A stretch of DNA of 64,000 bases from Gammaproteobacteria bacterium. GTDB lineage: Bacteria > Pseudomonadota > Gammaproteobacteria > Francisellales > CACEW01. The stretch is taken from contig JAQSYQ010000003.1 in assembly GCA_029256015.1 (NCBI GenBank), forward strand, positions 1-64,000, given 5' to 3'. Shown in pieces: positions 26,070 to 34,750 of this stretch. Under the pieces are notes generated by a model. That model was not told the DNA's origin, did not search any database, and saw nothing but the letters and a program-made list of their open reading frames with translations. Position numbers and translations under genes: made by a program. Each line of letters starts with the position of its first letter. Position 1 is the stretch's first letter.

Positions 26070-26453
26070 ATGAGAATTATCACCGCATCTTTTATAACAT
26101 TAGCTGCTTTAGGAGGGCTAGTATTAACTGCCTGTCATCCTACTTCATCCGTTTCTGCTACGACTTCAAGTACTCAATCAGTCACTGCTCAAGCTGCTCC
26201 AGCTGGCGTTAACAACACTATTACCTTAGATTTAGGCAGCCCATCCAAAGCCACCGTTTATCAAGGCAATAAAGTAATTTTTCAACAAAGCTACAGCAAG
26301 CCTGGTACCTATACCATTGATACCAGTTCTTATCCTAACGGAGAGTATCGCTTAGTGGTGCAAACTTCAGGCACAACCGCTCAATATGTATTGCATCAAA
26401 CTTTAATGTTCAGCAAGCCCGGCAATATCAATGCTAAGGTTTCACTAAGATAA
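26070..26453 (+). CDS. Small lipoprotein of unknown function
   Basis: This 127-residue protein has a signal peptide ending in lipobox LVLTAC (Cys near 22). A Ser/Thr-rich linker (about 24-45) is followed by a beta-rich domain: NTITLDLGSPSKATVYQ, KPGTYTIDTSSYPNGEYRLV, TLMFSKPG. The Y-T-I-D-T-S-PNGEY pattern recalls immunoglobulin-like strands of pilus-assembly or bacterial surface proteins, without a firm family match. The ATG follows TTGAGGACAAAGCT. Confidence 0.65.
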   Translation: MRIITASFITLAALGGLVLTACHPTSSVSATTSSTQSVTAQAAPAGVNNTITLDLGSPSKATVYQGNKVIFQQSYSKPGTYTIDTSSYPNGEYRLVVQTSGTTAQYVLHQTLMFSKPGNINAKVSLR

Positions 26454-26462
26454 TATTTCTAG

Positions 26463-26521
26463 ATCCCCGCCTTCGCGGGGATGACAATTTTTGAGTGGTG
26501 TTCGCGGGGATGGCAATTTTT
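26463..26521. terminator. Palindromic repeat with T tract; terminator between converging genes
   Basis: ATCCCCGC (26463-26470) pairs with GCGGGGAT (26475-26482), followed by GACAATTTTT. A partial second copy, TTCGCGGGGATGGCAATTTTT, follows (26501-26521). The GATCCCC...GGGGATGACA form is a widespread dispersed palindrome, here placed so that it can end transcription of the lipoprotein gene. Confidence 0.75.
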
Positions 26522-29228
26522 AAACAGCGGCTTGAGTATCTGCTACGCATTGCTTAAATTCAGCAAACAGTTTATCAATTTCCTCGTACTGTTGCTGCTT
26601 TAGGGCAAGTTCTAAGGCTTTGACTTTGGATTTAAGAGCAGGGGTGCCGCAATAGCAGGTGGCTCCATGTAGTTTGTGTGCATAAGCTTGCAGACTTTGC
26701 CAGTCCTTTTTTTCATAAGCCTCTTGCATTAATTTAAGTTCTTCAGGCAAAGAAGCCAGCAGCATATTGAGCATTTCCAAGGCAAGAGCTTCTTTTCCGC
26801 CGGCAAGTTTTTTGCCTAATTCAAGGTCAATCAATGCCTCTTCGGTCGTCACCCATTTTTGAATAATGGCGCGAAGTTGGGCCTCACTAATCGGCTTGGT
26901 TTGATAATCGTCCATGCCTTCAGCCAGTAAAGATTCTTTTTGACCTTCCATCACATCAGCGGTTACTGCAATAATAGGAATGTATGTGTTTAATTTAAGC
27001 TGGCGGATAGCTTTCATCGCCTCAACTCCGCTCATTTCAGGCATTTGAATGTCCATTAAAATTAAATCAATGGATTGAGAAGCGGTAATATCAATAGCTT
27101 GTTGACCACTACTCGCAGTAAACACGCTGACTCCAATTTCATTGAGTATAACCTGCAGCAATTTTAAATTGGCAGGGTTGTCATCTACAGCCAATACCTT
27201 AATGTGCTGCAAATCAGATGAAGCTGTTGGAATTACTGTAGGCTGGACCACAGTTGCGCCTTCAATATTTAGGGCCTGAATCAGAGTTTTATAGAGTTTC
27301 TGTTGAGAAAAGGGCTTGGATAAAAATTGTTGAATGCCACATTGGCTAGCGAACTCATACAGTTTTTCTTCGCTGGCATTGGCCATTAAAATAATAGGGG
27401 TTTTGCCTTGAATTTTGCTTAGCACTTCTTGTTTAAAGTTTTCACTTGAACCGATAGAGGCGCTAATTAAAATGGCAGAAAAATGTAAGTTTTCAGCAAG
27501 GCTGGCCTGTAAATATTTAACCAGTTGACTGGCTTCATTAAAGGCTGTTACCTCTATGCCTTGCTCTTCTAGAGATTGCATCAAAGCTACTCGGCTTAAA
27601 GAGAAGGGCTCGCTGATTGCGATTTTTAAGCCTTCAAAGCCGCTTATTTTAGCGTGAGTTTGAGTGTCCATAGCCTGACAACGGAAGGTAAACCAAAAAG
27701 TTGAGCCTTTATTAAGGCTGCTTTTTAAGCCAATTTCACCCTGCATTTTTTGTACTAGACTTTTACAGATGACAAGGCCCAAGCCTGTTCCACCAAAGCT
27801 TCTAGTGGTTGAGGTATCGCCTTGGCTAAAAGCCTGAAACAATTTCTTCTGAGCTTCTTCAGATAGCCCTATGCCGGTATCGGTGATTTCAACTCTGACA
27901 TCAATGTTTTGATCGGCTTCATGTTCAAGCATCACTCGAATGCTGACGCTTCCACTGGAGGTAAATTTAATTCCGTTATAAATCAGGTTCATTAAGATTT
28001 GGCGCAATCTTAGGCTATCAGCCACAATATCATTGGGTACATTGCTGTAGATAAGAAGAGATAGTTCAAGCGATTTCTCATGAGCAACAGGGGCCAAAAG
28101 CATAAGGACATCTTCAATACATTCCCTTAAATTCATGGGGGCTGGGGTGATGTCTAATTTGCCTGCCTCAATTTTTGAGAAATCCAAAATATCATTGATA
28201 ATCCTCAATAAGTTTTGCGAGGACTTTTGAATGGTATAAAGGTAATCCCTTTGTTCGGGAGTCAGTGGGGTTTTAAGCAGGAGTTCGGCAAATCCTACAA
28301 TGGCATTCATCGGCGTTCTTATTTCATGGCTCATATTGGCCAGAAAATCTGATTTAGCTTGGCTTGCAACTAAAGCTTCTTGGCGGGCCTGTTCTAGCTG
28401 CTGGTTTTGAAGTTCATTGGTTTTCAAGGTATGGCGAAGCTCTGAGGTAGCTTGCTCAATTTTTTGCTGTAATTGCTCATGGCTGCTGTTTAAAGAATCT
28501 GCCATGCTATTGATACCGGCCTTTAGGGTTTTTAGCTCACCTCGAGCGGCTATTTTGACCCTGGCATTTAAATCTCCATCTCTAATATCGCCGACCGTTT
28601 CAATAATTTCACTTAAAGGGGTGGTAATATCTCTGGCTATCCTCAGGCCCAATAAAATACTGATAGCAAGTGCAATTAAAGCAATGATAAGCGTGGTGAC
28701 AACCGCCCTGTATTCCGCTACTAAAATTCTTTCTTTGCTGAAGTCTAGCACTACCCAGCCTCCTAGCTGAGGGGGCTTGATCTGATGGATATCAGAGCCT
28801 GAAAAATGTAAAGACTCCACCATTACAGGTTCAATAAAAGTAATGCTATTAGGGTGATCCAATACGATCACTCTGTCTGATTTAGGGTTGCCCATATTAG
28901 TAAGCTCTTGAGAATTAATGCCGGGCCTGTCACCCGATGTTGCAAGAAGCTGACCGTCTGGGGAAAAGGTGGAAACAGACAATACCGTGTCATTTTCAAT
29001 TAATGCATTGTTGATGCTTTCTTGTAAGTTTTGAATATTGTGATGATAAAGATCGATCGATACTTCGGCACTTAGCTGCTCGATAACGCTTTGTCCGGCG
29101 TATTTTAAGTTCTCATCCATGGTAACAAAGCGGCTATGAATAAAATAGCCGCCAAGAAGAAAGGTAACAGTTAAAGTCGGCAACAAGGTCAATAAGACCA
29201 TGCGGTTTTTAATGCTCCAGTTCTTCAT
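26520..29228 (-). CDS. barA: Hybrid sensor histidine kinase BarA/LetS (GacS family)
   Basis: This 902-residue inner-membrane kinase has a membrane segment (about 10-31), a periplasmic sensor region, a second segment (about 172-195) and a HAMP domain. The phosphoacceptor His is in ANMSHEIRTPMNAIVGF (about 300). ATPase boxes are QILMNLIYNGIKF and GGTGLGLVICKSL. A degenerate receiver is followed by a full receiver with Asp in LILMDIQMPEMSG. The C-terminal HPt domain has His in YAHKLHGATCYCG (about 855). This order is that of BarA/GacS/LetS, which with UvrY/LetA controls CsrA-binding small RNAs and, in Legionella and Coxiella, the switch to the transmissive phase. The response regulator is not in the window. 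It lies 11 bp downstream of the DedA gene. Confidence 0.92.
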   Translation of the reverse strand: MKNWSIKNRMVLLTLLPTLTVTFLLGGYFIHSRFVTMDENLKYAGQSVIEQLSAEVSIDLYHHNIQNLQESINNALIENDTVLSVSTFSPDGQLLATSGDRPGINSQELTNMGNPKSDRVIVLDHPNSITFIEPVMVESLHFSGSDIHQIKPPQLGGWVVLDFSKERILVAEYRAVVTTLIIALIALAISILLGLRIARDITTPLSEIIETVGDIRDGDLNARVKIAARGELKTLKAGINSMADSLNSSHEQLQQKIEQATSELRHTLKTNELQNQQLEQARQEALVASQAKSDFLANMSHEIRTPMNAIVGFAELLLKTPLTPEQRDYLYTIQKSSQNLLRIINDILDFSKIEAGKLDITPAPMNLRECIEDVLMLLAPVAHEKSLELSLLIYSNVPNDIVADSLRLRQILMNLIYNGIKFTSSGSVSIRVMLEHEADQNIDVRVEITDTGIGLSEEAQKKLFQAFSQGDTSTTRSFGGTGLGLVICKSLVQKMQGEIGLKSSLNKGSTFWFTFRCQAMDTQTHAKISGFEGLKIAISEPFSLSRVALMQSLEEQGIEVTAFNEASQLVKYLQASLAENLHFSAILISASIGSSENFKQEVLSKIQGKTPIILMANASEEKLYEFASQCGIQQFLSKPFSQQKLYKTLIQALNIEGATVVQPTVIPTASSDLQHIKVLAVDDNPANLKLLQVILNEIGVSVFTASSGQQAIDITASQSIDLILMDIQMPEMSGVEAMKAIRQLKLNTYIPIIAVTADVMEGQKESLLAEGMDDYQTKPISEAQLRAIIQKWVTTEEALIDLELGKKLAGGKEALALEMLNMLLASLPEELKLMQEAYEKKDWQSLQAYAHKLHGATCYCGTPALKSKVKALELALKQQQYEEIDKLFAEFKQCVADTQAAV

Positions 29229-29239
29229 GGCTTGGCCTC

Positions 29240-29881
29240 TTATTTTTTAGAGAACAAATATTTACGCAATAGGCCATATGCAGCTGGCAGCAATGAAATA
29301 ACAATAATAGCCATGACCGCTATGGAAAAGTTATTCTTTATAAAAGGGATGTTGCCAAACCAGTAGCCTGCATAGGTCAATACAGCTACCCACAATATCG
29401 CACTGCTAATGCTAAAAGCCAAATATCTTGGATAGTTCATTTGGCTGATTCCGGCGAAAAAGGGCACAAAAGTCCTAAATAAAGGCAAAAATCTGGCGAT
29501 AACAACGGCTTTCCCGCCGTATTGAGCATAAAAAGCTTTAGTCATGTTCCAGTATTTTGGTTTAAACAGGCGGGAATGTTCGGTAAAAACTTTGGGTCCT
29601 AAAAAGCGTCCGATCCAGTAATTGCAGTTGTCTCCCATAAAAGCTGCCACAATCAAAGTCAGCACCAGGCAGTGAATATTTAACTGGCTTGAAGTAATAA
29701 TGGCTCCACAGGCAAATAATAAAGAATCTCCCGGTAAAAACGGCGTGACCACTAGGCCGGTTTCACAAAAAATAATCAAGAATAAGAAAGCAAAGGTCCA
29801 GACCCCGTACTCGTTGATCAGCCCGCCCAAATAGAGGTTAAGGTGTAGAATAATGTGAACAAATTGTAAAATAGTATCCAT
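29240..29881 (-). CDS. DedA family membrane protein
   Basis: This is a 213-residue integral membrane protein of the DedA/SNARE-associated family, whose members move phospholipids or undecaprenyl phosphate across the membrane. VVTPFLPGDSLLFACGA (about 45-61), GDNCNYWIGRFLG and the conserved FLPLFRTFVPFFAGISQMNY are present. It is probably co-transcribed with the kinase gene that follows on the minus strand. Confidence 0.9.
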   Translation of the reverse strand: MDTILQFVHIILHLNLYLGGLINEYGVWTFAFLFLIIFCETGLVVTPFLPGDSLLFACGAIITSSQLNIHCLVLTLIVAAFMGDNCNYWIGRFLGPKVFTEHSRLFKPKYWNMTKAFYAQYGGKAVVIARFLPLFRTFVPFFAGISQMNYPRYLAFSISSAILWVAVLTYAGYWFGNIPFIKNNFSIAVMAIIVISLLPAAYGLLRKYLFSKK

Positions 29882-29997
29882 ATTTTTCTCTTAATCTTTT
29901 GACTCAAGCATTGTAGCTAAGTTCATTTAGAATTGATATTATAGCCCGGCAAATTTTAGGCTATAATTCACCCCAATAAATGAAGAGGGACCTTAGC

Positions 29998-30852
29998 ATG
30001 CAAGTTTTAACCGTAGATTACCGGCAGGCAGATGCCGCAGCCAAGTTTTCTGAGTCCCTTAAAAATACCGGCTTTGCTGTCTTGTCCAACCATCCATTAA
30101 ATTGGGCTGAGATTGAGTCAGTTTACAAAGAATGGCTTGCTTTCTTTAATTCAGAGGATCGCTTTAACTATCCTTTTAATCCTAAGGGCCAAGACGGTTA
30201 TATTCCGCCTAATTTATCAGAAACTGCCAAGGGTAATTCTGTAAAAGATCTGAAAGAGTTTTATCATTTGTATTTTCCTAATGGCCGATATCCTGCTTCT
30301 ATTAGCAATAGAACCAAAGAGCTATTTAATGCAATGTTTAACTTGTCTAAAGAGCTATTAGACTGGATCGAGCAGAATTTGCCTCAGAATATTAAGGCAA
30401 AGCTTTCATGCTCATTAAAAGATATGCTAAGCATGGAAAGGACTCTATTTAGAATTTTGCATTACCCTCCATTGAAAGGAAATGAACAAGGAGGCGCTAT
30501 TCGTGCTGCTGCCCATGAAGATATCAATCTCATCACTTTATTGCCTGCTGCAACTGAGCCTGGCCTGCAAGTGATGGATATAAATGGAAATTGGCTGGAT
30601 GTCACCACAAATCCCCAGACTTTAGTGGTCAATATTGGTGATATGCTGCAAGAAGCGACCAGAGGCTTTTATCGTTCTACCACTCACCGAGTTATTAATC
30701 CTGCGGGTTCTGATGCAAGCAAGCCACGTTTGTCCATGCCTTTATTTGTTCATCCCAGAGCGGATGCAATCTTGTCAGAACGCTATACCGGTAAATCCTA
30801 TCTTGACGAGCGTCTGCGTGAACTAGGCTTGCTTGAAGAAACTACGGATTAA
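29998..30852 (+). CDS. 2-oxoglutarate/Fe(II) oxygenase, isopenicillin N synthase-like
   Basis: This is a non-haem iron oxygenase of 284 residues from the ATG at 29998 (AGAGGGACCTTAGC upstream); an ATG 18 bp earlier is possible but less well spaced. The N-terminal cap has NTGFAVLSNHPL. Iron ligands are His and Asp in AAHEDINLITLL and the distal His in STTHRVINP. The 2-oxoglutarate Arg is in KPRLSMPLF (RXS). The substrate is unknown; related bacterial genes are annotated only as the 2OG oxygenase family. A TATAAT at 29962-29967 is a candidate -10 box. Its stop region overlaps ygfZ by 11 bp in a convergent arrangement. Confidence 0.85.
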   Translation: MQVLTVDYRQADAAAKFSESLKNTGFAVLSNHPLNWAEIESVYKEWLAFFNSEDRFNYPFNPKGQDGYIPPNLSETAKGNSVKDLKEFYHLYFPNGRYPASISNRTKELFNAMFNLSKELLDWIEQNLPQNIKAKLSCSLKDMLSMERTLFRILHYPPLKGNEQGGAIRAAAHEDINLITLLPAATEPGLQVMDINGNWLDVTTNPQTLVVNIGDMLQEATRGFYRSTTHRVINPAGSDASKPRLSMPLFVHPRADAILSERYTGKSYLDERLRELGLLEETTD

Positions 30853-31693
30853 ACAGCTTTTTAATATTAACTTGCCCTTGGTTTTCCAGGTAATAAGTGT
30901 TGAGATCGGGGGCTTGTTTAAATAGTGCCAAAGCTAAGTATTGGCCTGGCTTTATTGAAGCCTGGCAGATAATTTCGCCCTGAGACTTTTGCTCAGAGTC
31001 CACAATATTGCTTCCGGGCTGACTTCCTTCTGTATGCACTTCTACCAGAACAAGCTTGGTTTTCAATTTCCCTAAAAACTGCATCCTGGCAATAATTTCT
31101 TGGCCGATATAGCAGCCCTTGTTAAAGCTGACCCCATTAAGCAAGGGGAGGTTGATGTCATGGGGTAAAAATTTGCCTACAGTTTCAGGACTCAAAAAAG
31201 CTAGACCATCCTGTATATCAGCAATTTCCCATAAAGTGTTGTCATCGGATAAAGAGAAATTAAGCTTTTGAGCAAGCTCGTCCAGCTTGTCGCTAGGACC
31301 TATTATTTCCAATCGGCCAGACAACTCTATCAATAAAAGATTTTCATTGAGATGAGGTTCTATCATCGCTTTAGCATTTTGGCCAATTATCCCTATGCTT
31401 TGCAGTTCCTTTTCCACAAAGCTCACCTTCGAAAACATAGCATAGTGCTTTAAGTGATCTAAGGCTGCTTTTGCAATGGACTGGGGTACGGCAAAGTAAA
31501 TGCTATCTTGGTATTGGTAAACTCTCCCCAGGCTAATCATTCTTCCCTTGGCATTGCAGTGAGCAGCTAATCGACTTTGAGTGGGGGTGATTTCATTGAT
31601 GTCGCAGCTAAGTTGGCCTTGCAAAAATTTACGAGCATCAGGCCCGCTAATTTTAATGTGAGTTTTTTGAAGAGCGATGGCTAAAATTGGCAT
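30842..31693 (-). CDS. ygfZ: Folate-binding Fe-S cluster repair protein YgfZ
   Basis: YgfZ is a tetrahydrofolate-binding, GcvT-like protein that maintains certain Fe-S enzymes under oxidative stress. It has 283 residues from the ATG at 31693, chosen because CTCGGGGATAATT supplies a ribosome binding site; a TTG 18 bp upstream is less likely. The signature KGCYIGQEIIARMQF, with the essential Cys, is present at about 190-204. In E. coli ygfZ is also divergent from sdhE-ygfX, as here. Confidence 0.92.
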   Translation of the reverse strand: MPILAIALQKTHIKISGPDARKFLQGQLSCDINEITPTQSRLAAHCNAKGRMISLGRVYQYQDSIYFAVPQSIAKAALDHLKHYAMFSKVSFVEKELQSIGIIGQNAKAMIEPHLNENLLLIELSGRLEIIGPSDKLDELAQKLNFSLSDDNTLWEIADIQDGLAFLSPETVGKFLPHDINLPLLNGVSFNKGCYIGQEIIARMQFLGKLKTKLVLVEVHTEGSQPGSNIVDSEQKSQGEIICQASIKPGQYLALALFKQAPDLNTYYLENQGQVNIKKLFNP

Positions 31694-31761
31694 ATAATTA
31701 TCCCCGAGCAAGAAATCATTTTACCACAAACAATAACAATGATAATATTAGTACAATAAAT

Positions 31762-31895
31762 GATCAGTTTGATGGGCGACTTGATATTGAATGGGATCCT
31801 GTCACCAATCCACCCCATCATGCTCAATAAATTTGCGCGTGTTGGGGGCCCCGTTTGGTGCCACCCCGCCTATATAAAGCCCTTTCAAACTGATC
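31762..31895. repeat. ~130-bp inverted-repeat element, copy B
   Basis: GATCAGTTTGA (31762-31772) and TCAAACTGATC (31885-31895) form a perfect 11-bp inverted repeat. The core shares CACCCCATCATGCTCA (31811-31826), TTGCGCGTG (31833-31841) and GGGGGCCCCG (31844-31853) with copy A at 12712-12838. The arm sequences differ from copy A, yet each copy pairs with itself. It fills the ygfZ/sdhE divergent gap and ends 22 bp before the sdhE start. Confidence 0.82.
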
Positions 31896-31917
31896 CAACG
31901 GAAAAAGGTAGAGTTGT

Positions 31918-32169
31918 ATGGATCCTCTTAAATTTGCAAAATTACGATGGGCGTGCCGCCGCGGTATGTTAGAGCTTGATATTATTTTTGGCGCATACGT
32001 TGACCATGATTATATTAAGGCTACAGATGAAGAACAGCGCTCTTTTGAGGCATTGTTAAGTTGCAATGACCAGGAGTTATATAACTGGCTGATTAAGAGA
32101 GAAGCGGCGCCAAGCCAATTTACTCATATAGTGGCTGAATTATTGAAAAGAGCAGAGCTTGAGGGTTAG
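31918..32169 (+). CDS. sdhE: Succinate dehydrogenase assembly factor SdhE (YgfY)
   Basis: SdhE promotes covalent FAD attachment to SdhA. The protein has 83 residues with the invariant RRGMLELD (about 16-23). NWLIKREAAP near 60 is the second family motif. The last 11 bases overlap ygfX. Confidence 0.93.
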   Translation: MDPLKFAKLRWACRRGMLELDIIFGAYVDHDYIKATDEEQRSFEALLSCNDQELYNWLIKREAAPSQFTHIVAELLKRAELEG

Positions 32170-32563
32170 GCTGAAAGCTTCGGTTAGCTTGATAATTTTA
32201 AGTTCTACTCTTCATTTTTTGGCGGGCTTTGTGTTAATGATATTGCCTATATTATTTCTTTTTAAGTGTTTGGTTCTGATGTTTGTTTTTATGAGCTTAG
32301 TCTGTTCACTGCGCTATGCTAGCTGTAAAAGCTCCCAAAGTTTAGTTGAAATCGGTAAACAGCCTCAGGGCCTTTGGTGGGCTGTAACAAAAGAGGGTGA
32401 GCTGCACTCCTTAAAAATTTTACCTCATACCGTAGTAACAAGTTTACTCATTTGCTTTCATGCCAAAAATGCGCAAAATAAGCATTTTAAATCGCTCATT
32501 TTTTCCTGGGAGCTTAATCAGGCTTGTTTCAGGAGACTGAGTGTTGCTTTAAGAATTCATTGA
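32159..32563 (+). CDS. ygfX: YgfX (CptA)-like membrane protein
   Basis: This 134-residue protein has two adjacent membrane segments (about 10-48), then a small soluble domain with GKQPQGLWWAVTKEGE and LFSWEL-type residues near the end (LIFSWELNQACFRR). YgfX partners SdhE in Enterobacteria and has been linked to toxin-like effects on cell shape. Similarity is modest; position next to sdhE supports the call. The start is probably TTG at 32159, inside sdhE. Confidence 0.75.
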   Translation: MRVRLKASVSLIILSSTLHFLAGFVLMILPILFLFKCLVLMFVFMSLVCSLRYASCKSSQSLVEIGKQPQGLWWAVTKEGELHSLKILPHTVVTSLLICFHAKNAQNKHFKSLIFSWELNQACFRRLSVALRIH

Positions 32564-32588
32564 GTATACTTATGGAAAAGGAGGGGCT

Positions 32589-32732
32589 ATGAAATTTAAA
32601 AAAATCATTTATGGAATTTTGCTCATTGCTTTTGCTCAGTTTCTGACTGGTTGTGTGCCTTTTGTGGTGGGGGCTGTAGGGGGAGCGGCTGGCGGCTATG
32701 TTTACAGTCAGAATTACTCCTCGCCAAATTGA
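32589..32732 (+). CDS. 47-residue glycine-rich lipoprotein
   Basis: The ATG at 32589 is preceded by AAAAGGAGGGGCT, one of the strongest ribosome binding sites in the window. The peptide has a hydrophobic signal sequence with lipobox FLTGC (Cys 22), then a Gly/Val/Ala-rich segment FVVGAVGGAAGGYVYS that looks like a glycine-zipper membrane insert. Glycine-zipper mini-lipoproteins are common in proteobacteria. The stop codon lies inside the palindrome at 32728-32750. The gene was recognised by the ribosome binding site, lipobox and complete frame. Confidence 0.72.
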   Translation: MKFKKIIYGILLIAFAQFLTGCVPFVVGAVGGAAGGYVYSQNYSSPN

Positions 32733-32750
32733 TAAATAGTATTTATCAAT
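32728..32750. promoter_or_regulatory. Perfect 23-bp palindrome upstream of ahpC
   Basis: ATTGATAAATA, a central G, then TATTTATCAAT: two 11-base arms without a mismatch. It lies about 80 bp upstream of the ahpC start and covers the end of the small lipoprotein gene. There is no T run, so an operator for a dimeric regulator is the better reading. It does not match the classic OxyR spacing. Confidence 0.6.
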
Positions 32751-32828
32751 GTAATAAGATCAATCAAATACACTTATGATTCTGCTTTGGGTATGCTGAA
32801 AATGTCACTAACCCACAAGGAGAATATA

Positions 32829-33368
32829 ATGTTAACCATTGGCGATAGACTTCCTCAATTTAATTTAAAAGCCACTGTCTCAAATGATCCCAGTTCGGCT
32901 TTTATCGATATCAATGCTCAAAGTTATGCTGGAAAATGGCTAGTACTGTTTTTCTGGCCCAAAGATTTTACTTTTGTCTGCCCTACGGAAATTGCTGAAT
33001 TCGGCAAATTAAATTCAGAGTTTCAAGACAGAGATGCCCAGGTTTTAGGAGCAAGCGTTGATTCAGAATATGTCCATTTGGCTTGGAGACAGCATAAAGA
33101 AGAATTAACAAGCCTTCCATTTCCTATGCTGTCCGATATTAAGCGTGAGTTATCAGCTGCCCTGGGCATTCTAGATAAAAACGAAGGAGTGGCAATGAGA
33201 GCAACATATATCATAGACCCTGAAGGAATCATAAGATTTGCCATGGTCAATGATTTGAATGTAGGACGCAATACCAAAGAAGTATTGCGAGTTTTGGATG
33301 CTTTACAGACCGATGAGCTGTGTCCATGCAACTGGCAAAAAGGCCAGGACACCATTCAAGCCGCTTAA
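32829..33368 (+). CDS. ahpC: Peroxiredoxin, AhpC/Prx family
   Basis: This peroxiredoxin reduces hydroperoxides. It has 179 residues from the ATG at 32829, chosen for CAAGGAGAATATA upstream; an in-frame ATG 42 bp earlier lacks a binding site. The peroxidatic Cys51 lies in DFTFVCPTEI. A Cys pair CPC near 166-168 (ELCPCNWQKG) supplies the resolving thiol. The adjacent ahpD suggests AhpD-linked reduction in place of AhpF. Confidence 0.93.
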   Translation: MLTIGDRLPQFNLKATVSNDPSSAFIDINAQSYAGKWLVLFFWPKDFTFVCPTEIAEFGKLNSEFQDRDAQVLGASVDSEYVHLAWRQHKEELTSLPFPMLSDIKRELSAALGILDKNEGVAMRATYIIDPEGIIRFAMVNDLNVGRNTKEVLRVLDALQTDELCPCNWQKGQDTIQAA

Positions 33369-33407
33369 TTAAATAAACAATCCAAACAAATTAATGAGGA
33401 AAATTCT

Positions 33408-33929
33408 ATGAATATTCAGACATTGAAAGAGCAATTACCCGTCTGCGCAAAAGATATCAAATTAAACCTATCAAGTGTATTAAGTGAAGAAGGAGCAGCT
33501 GATCTTAACCTGGTTCAAATTTATAGCATCGCTTTAGCTTGCGCTTATGCTGTTAAAAGCAGGGCCTTGGCTGAAGCGATATTAGCAGAGTCGAGCCTTT
33601 CTGAGGCTTATATCGAAGCCTCTAAAGCGGCAGCAAGTATTATGTCGATGAATAATATTTACTATCGATTTGTGCATCTTGCCAGCGATAAAAGCTTTGC
33701 CACAATGCCTGCGAAGCTTCGTATGAATGTTATAGCTAGCCCTGGCATTGATAAAGTTGATTTTGAGCTAAGCTGCCTGGCTGTATCTGCCATTAATGGC
33801 TGTGGAATGTGCATCGATGCTCATGCAAAAACCTTAGAGCAGTCAGCAGTTTCTAAATTAGCAGTGCAGTCAGCTGTCAGGATTGCTGCGGTAATTAATG
33901 CTGCCGCAGCCAGTTTGGAAATGGTTTAA
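33408..33929 (+). CDS. ahpD: Alkylhydroperoxidase AhpD
   Basis: This helical thiol peroxidase and AhpC reductant, 173 residues, carries the active-site pattern in NGCGMCIDAHAKTL (CXXCXXXH, about 128-140). ATGAGGAAAATTCTATG supplies the start context. The stop overlaps the converging dolP-like gene by 4 bp. With ahpC it forms a two-gene antioxidant unit of the type known in Legionella and Coxiella. Confidence 0.93.
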   Translation: MNIQTLKEQLPVCAKDIKLNLSSVLSEEGAADLNLVQIYSIALACAYAVKSRALAEAILAESSLSEAYIEASKAAASIMSMNNIYYRFVHLASDKSFATMPAKLRMNVIASPGIDKVDFELSCLAVSAINGCGMCIDAHAKTLEQSAVSKLAVQSAVRIAAVINAAAASLEMV

Positions 33930-34630
33930 TCAGACGCGTCTGACCCGACTCCGTCATTGTTAGCACTTGGGCTTGGCGAGCTGCTACTTTGAGCGGAGTT
34001 GGTATTTTGTATCGGAGCATTAGCAGTCTGGCTTTGAGCAGGGGCTGCAATGTAGCTAAATACAGGAATAACTTTTTTCACTCCAGGGATTTGTTTTGCT
34101 ACTTGAACAGCGGTCTCGCCTTCTTGCTTAGTAATGTTTCCTAGTAAGTAAACAACCGCTTTTTGGGTCACTACTTTAAAGTGCAGTGGATCAACCTGGC
34201 CTACCATGCTAGTTTTGACTTTAGTCGTAATCCAAGTGTCATTGGTATAAGTGCCTAAGCTAGCTTTCGGGCCCACGGTAAGTTGGTTGTAGACAAGTTT
34301 TACCCCTTTTATTTCAGAGGTCTGAGTTGCAATACTGCTTCGAATTTGCTGATCCGGCACTTGGCCTAGCAATAATACAATTCCATTAAATACGGTGACT
34401 TCAACATTGGACTGATATTCCAGCTGTGAATTCATGTTGTTTAAAATGCTGATTATCTTGGTCTTAATGGAGGTATCGCTGACTTGAGTGCTGACAGGAA
34501 GGCTGCTTCCCGCCACGCTTGCGGTTCCAGCGCCGGCTACCCCAGCAATCAGGATAGGGGCAAAACAGCCGGATAGAGCGAGTAGACTGCACATCGAAAT
34601 AAGACCAACACAGACAAGCTTTTTATTCAT
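33926..34630 (-). CDS. dolP: BON-domain outer-membrane lipoprotein (DolP/YraP-like)
   Basis: This is a 234-residue lipoprotein with lipobox LALSGC (Cys near 22). Two BON domains follow: about 52-118 (DTSIKTKIISILNN, VFNGIVLLLGQVP) and about 128-195 (DTWITTKVKTSMVG, VVYLLGNITKQEGE). DolP binds anionic lipid at division sites and supports outer-membrane integrity. The C-terminal 35 residues are a low-complexity Ser/Pro/Asn tail not found in E. coli. Confidence 0.85.
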   Translation of the reverse strand: MNKKLVCVGLISMCSLLALSGCFAPILIAGVAGAGTASVAGSSLPVSTQVSDTSIKTKIISILNNMNSQLEYQSNVEVTVFNGIVLLLGQVPDQQIRSSIATQTSEIKGVKLVYNQLTVGPKASLGTYTNDTWITTKVKTSMVGQVDPLHFKVVTQKAVVYLLGNITKQEGETAVQVAKQIPGVKKVIPVFSYIAAPAQSQTANAPIQNTNSAQSSSSPSPSANNDGVGSDASD

Positions 34631-34750
34631 GCTTCACCCATAAATACAAGAATTTCGGCAATTATAGTAGATTCATCACTCTAAATACTAGTTCTCATCG
34701 TTTGCTATGTGTATAATCTTTTGGGACAGAACATTATTGAGTGTATAGAT

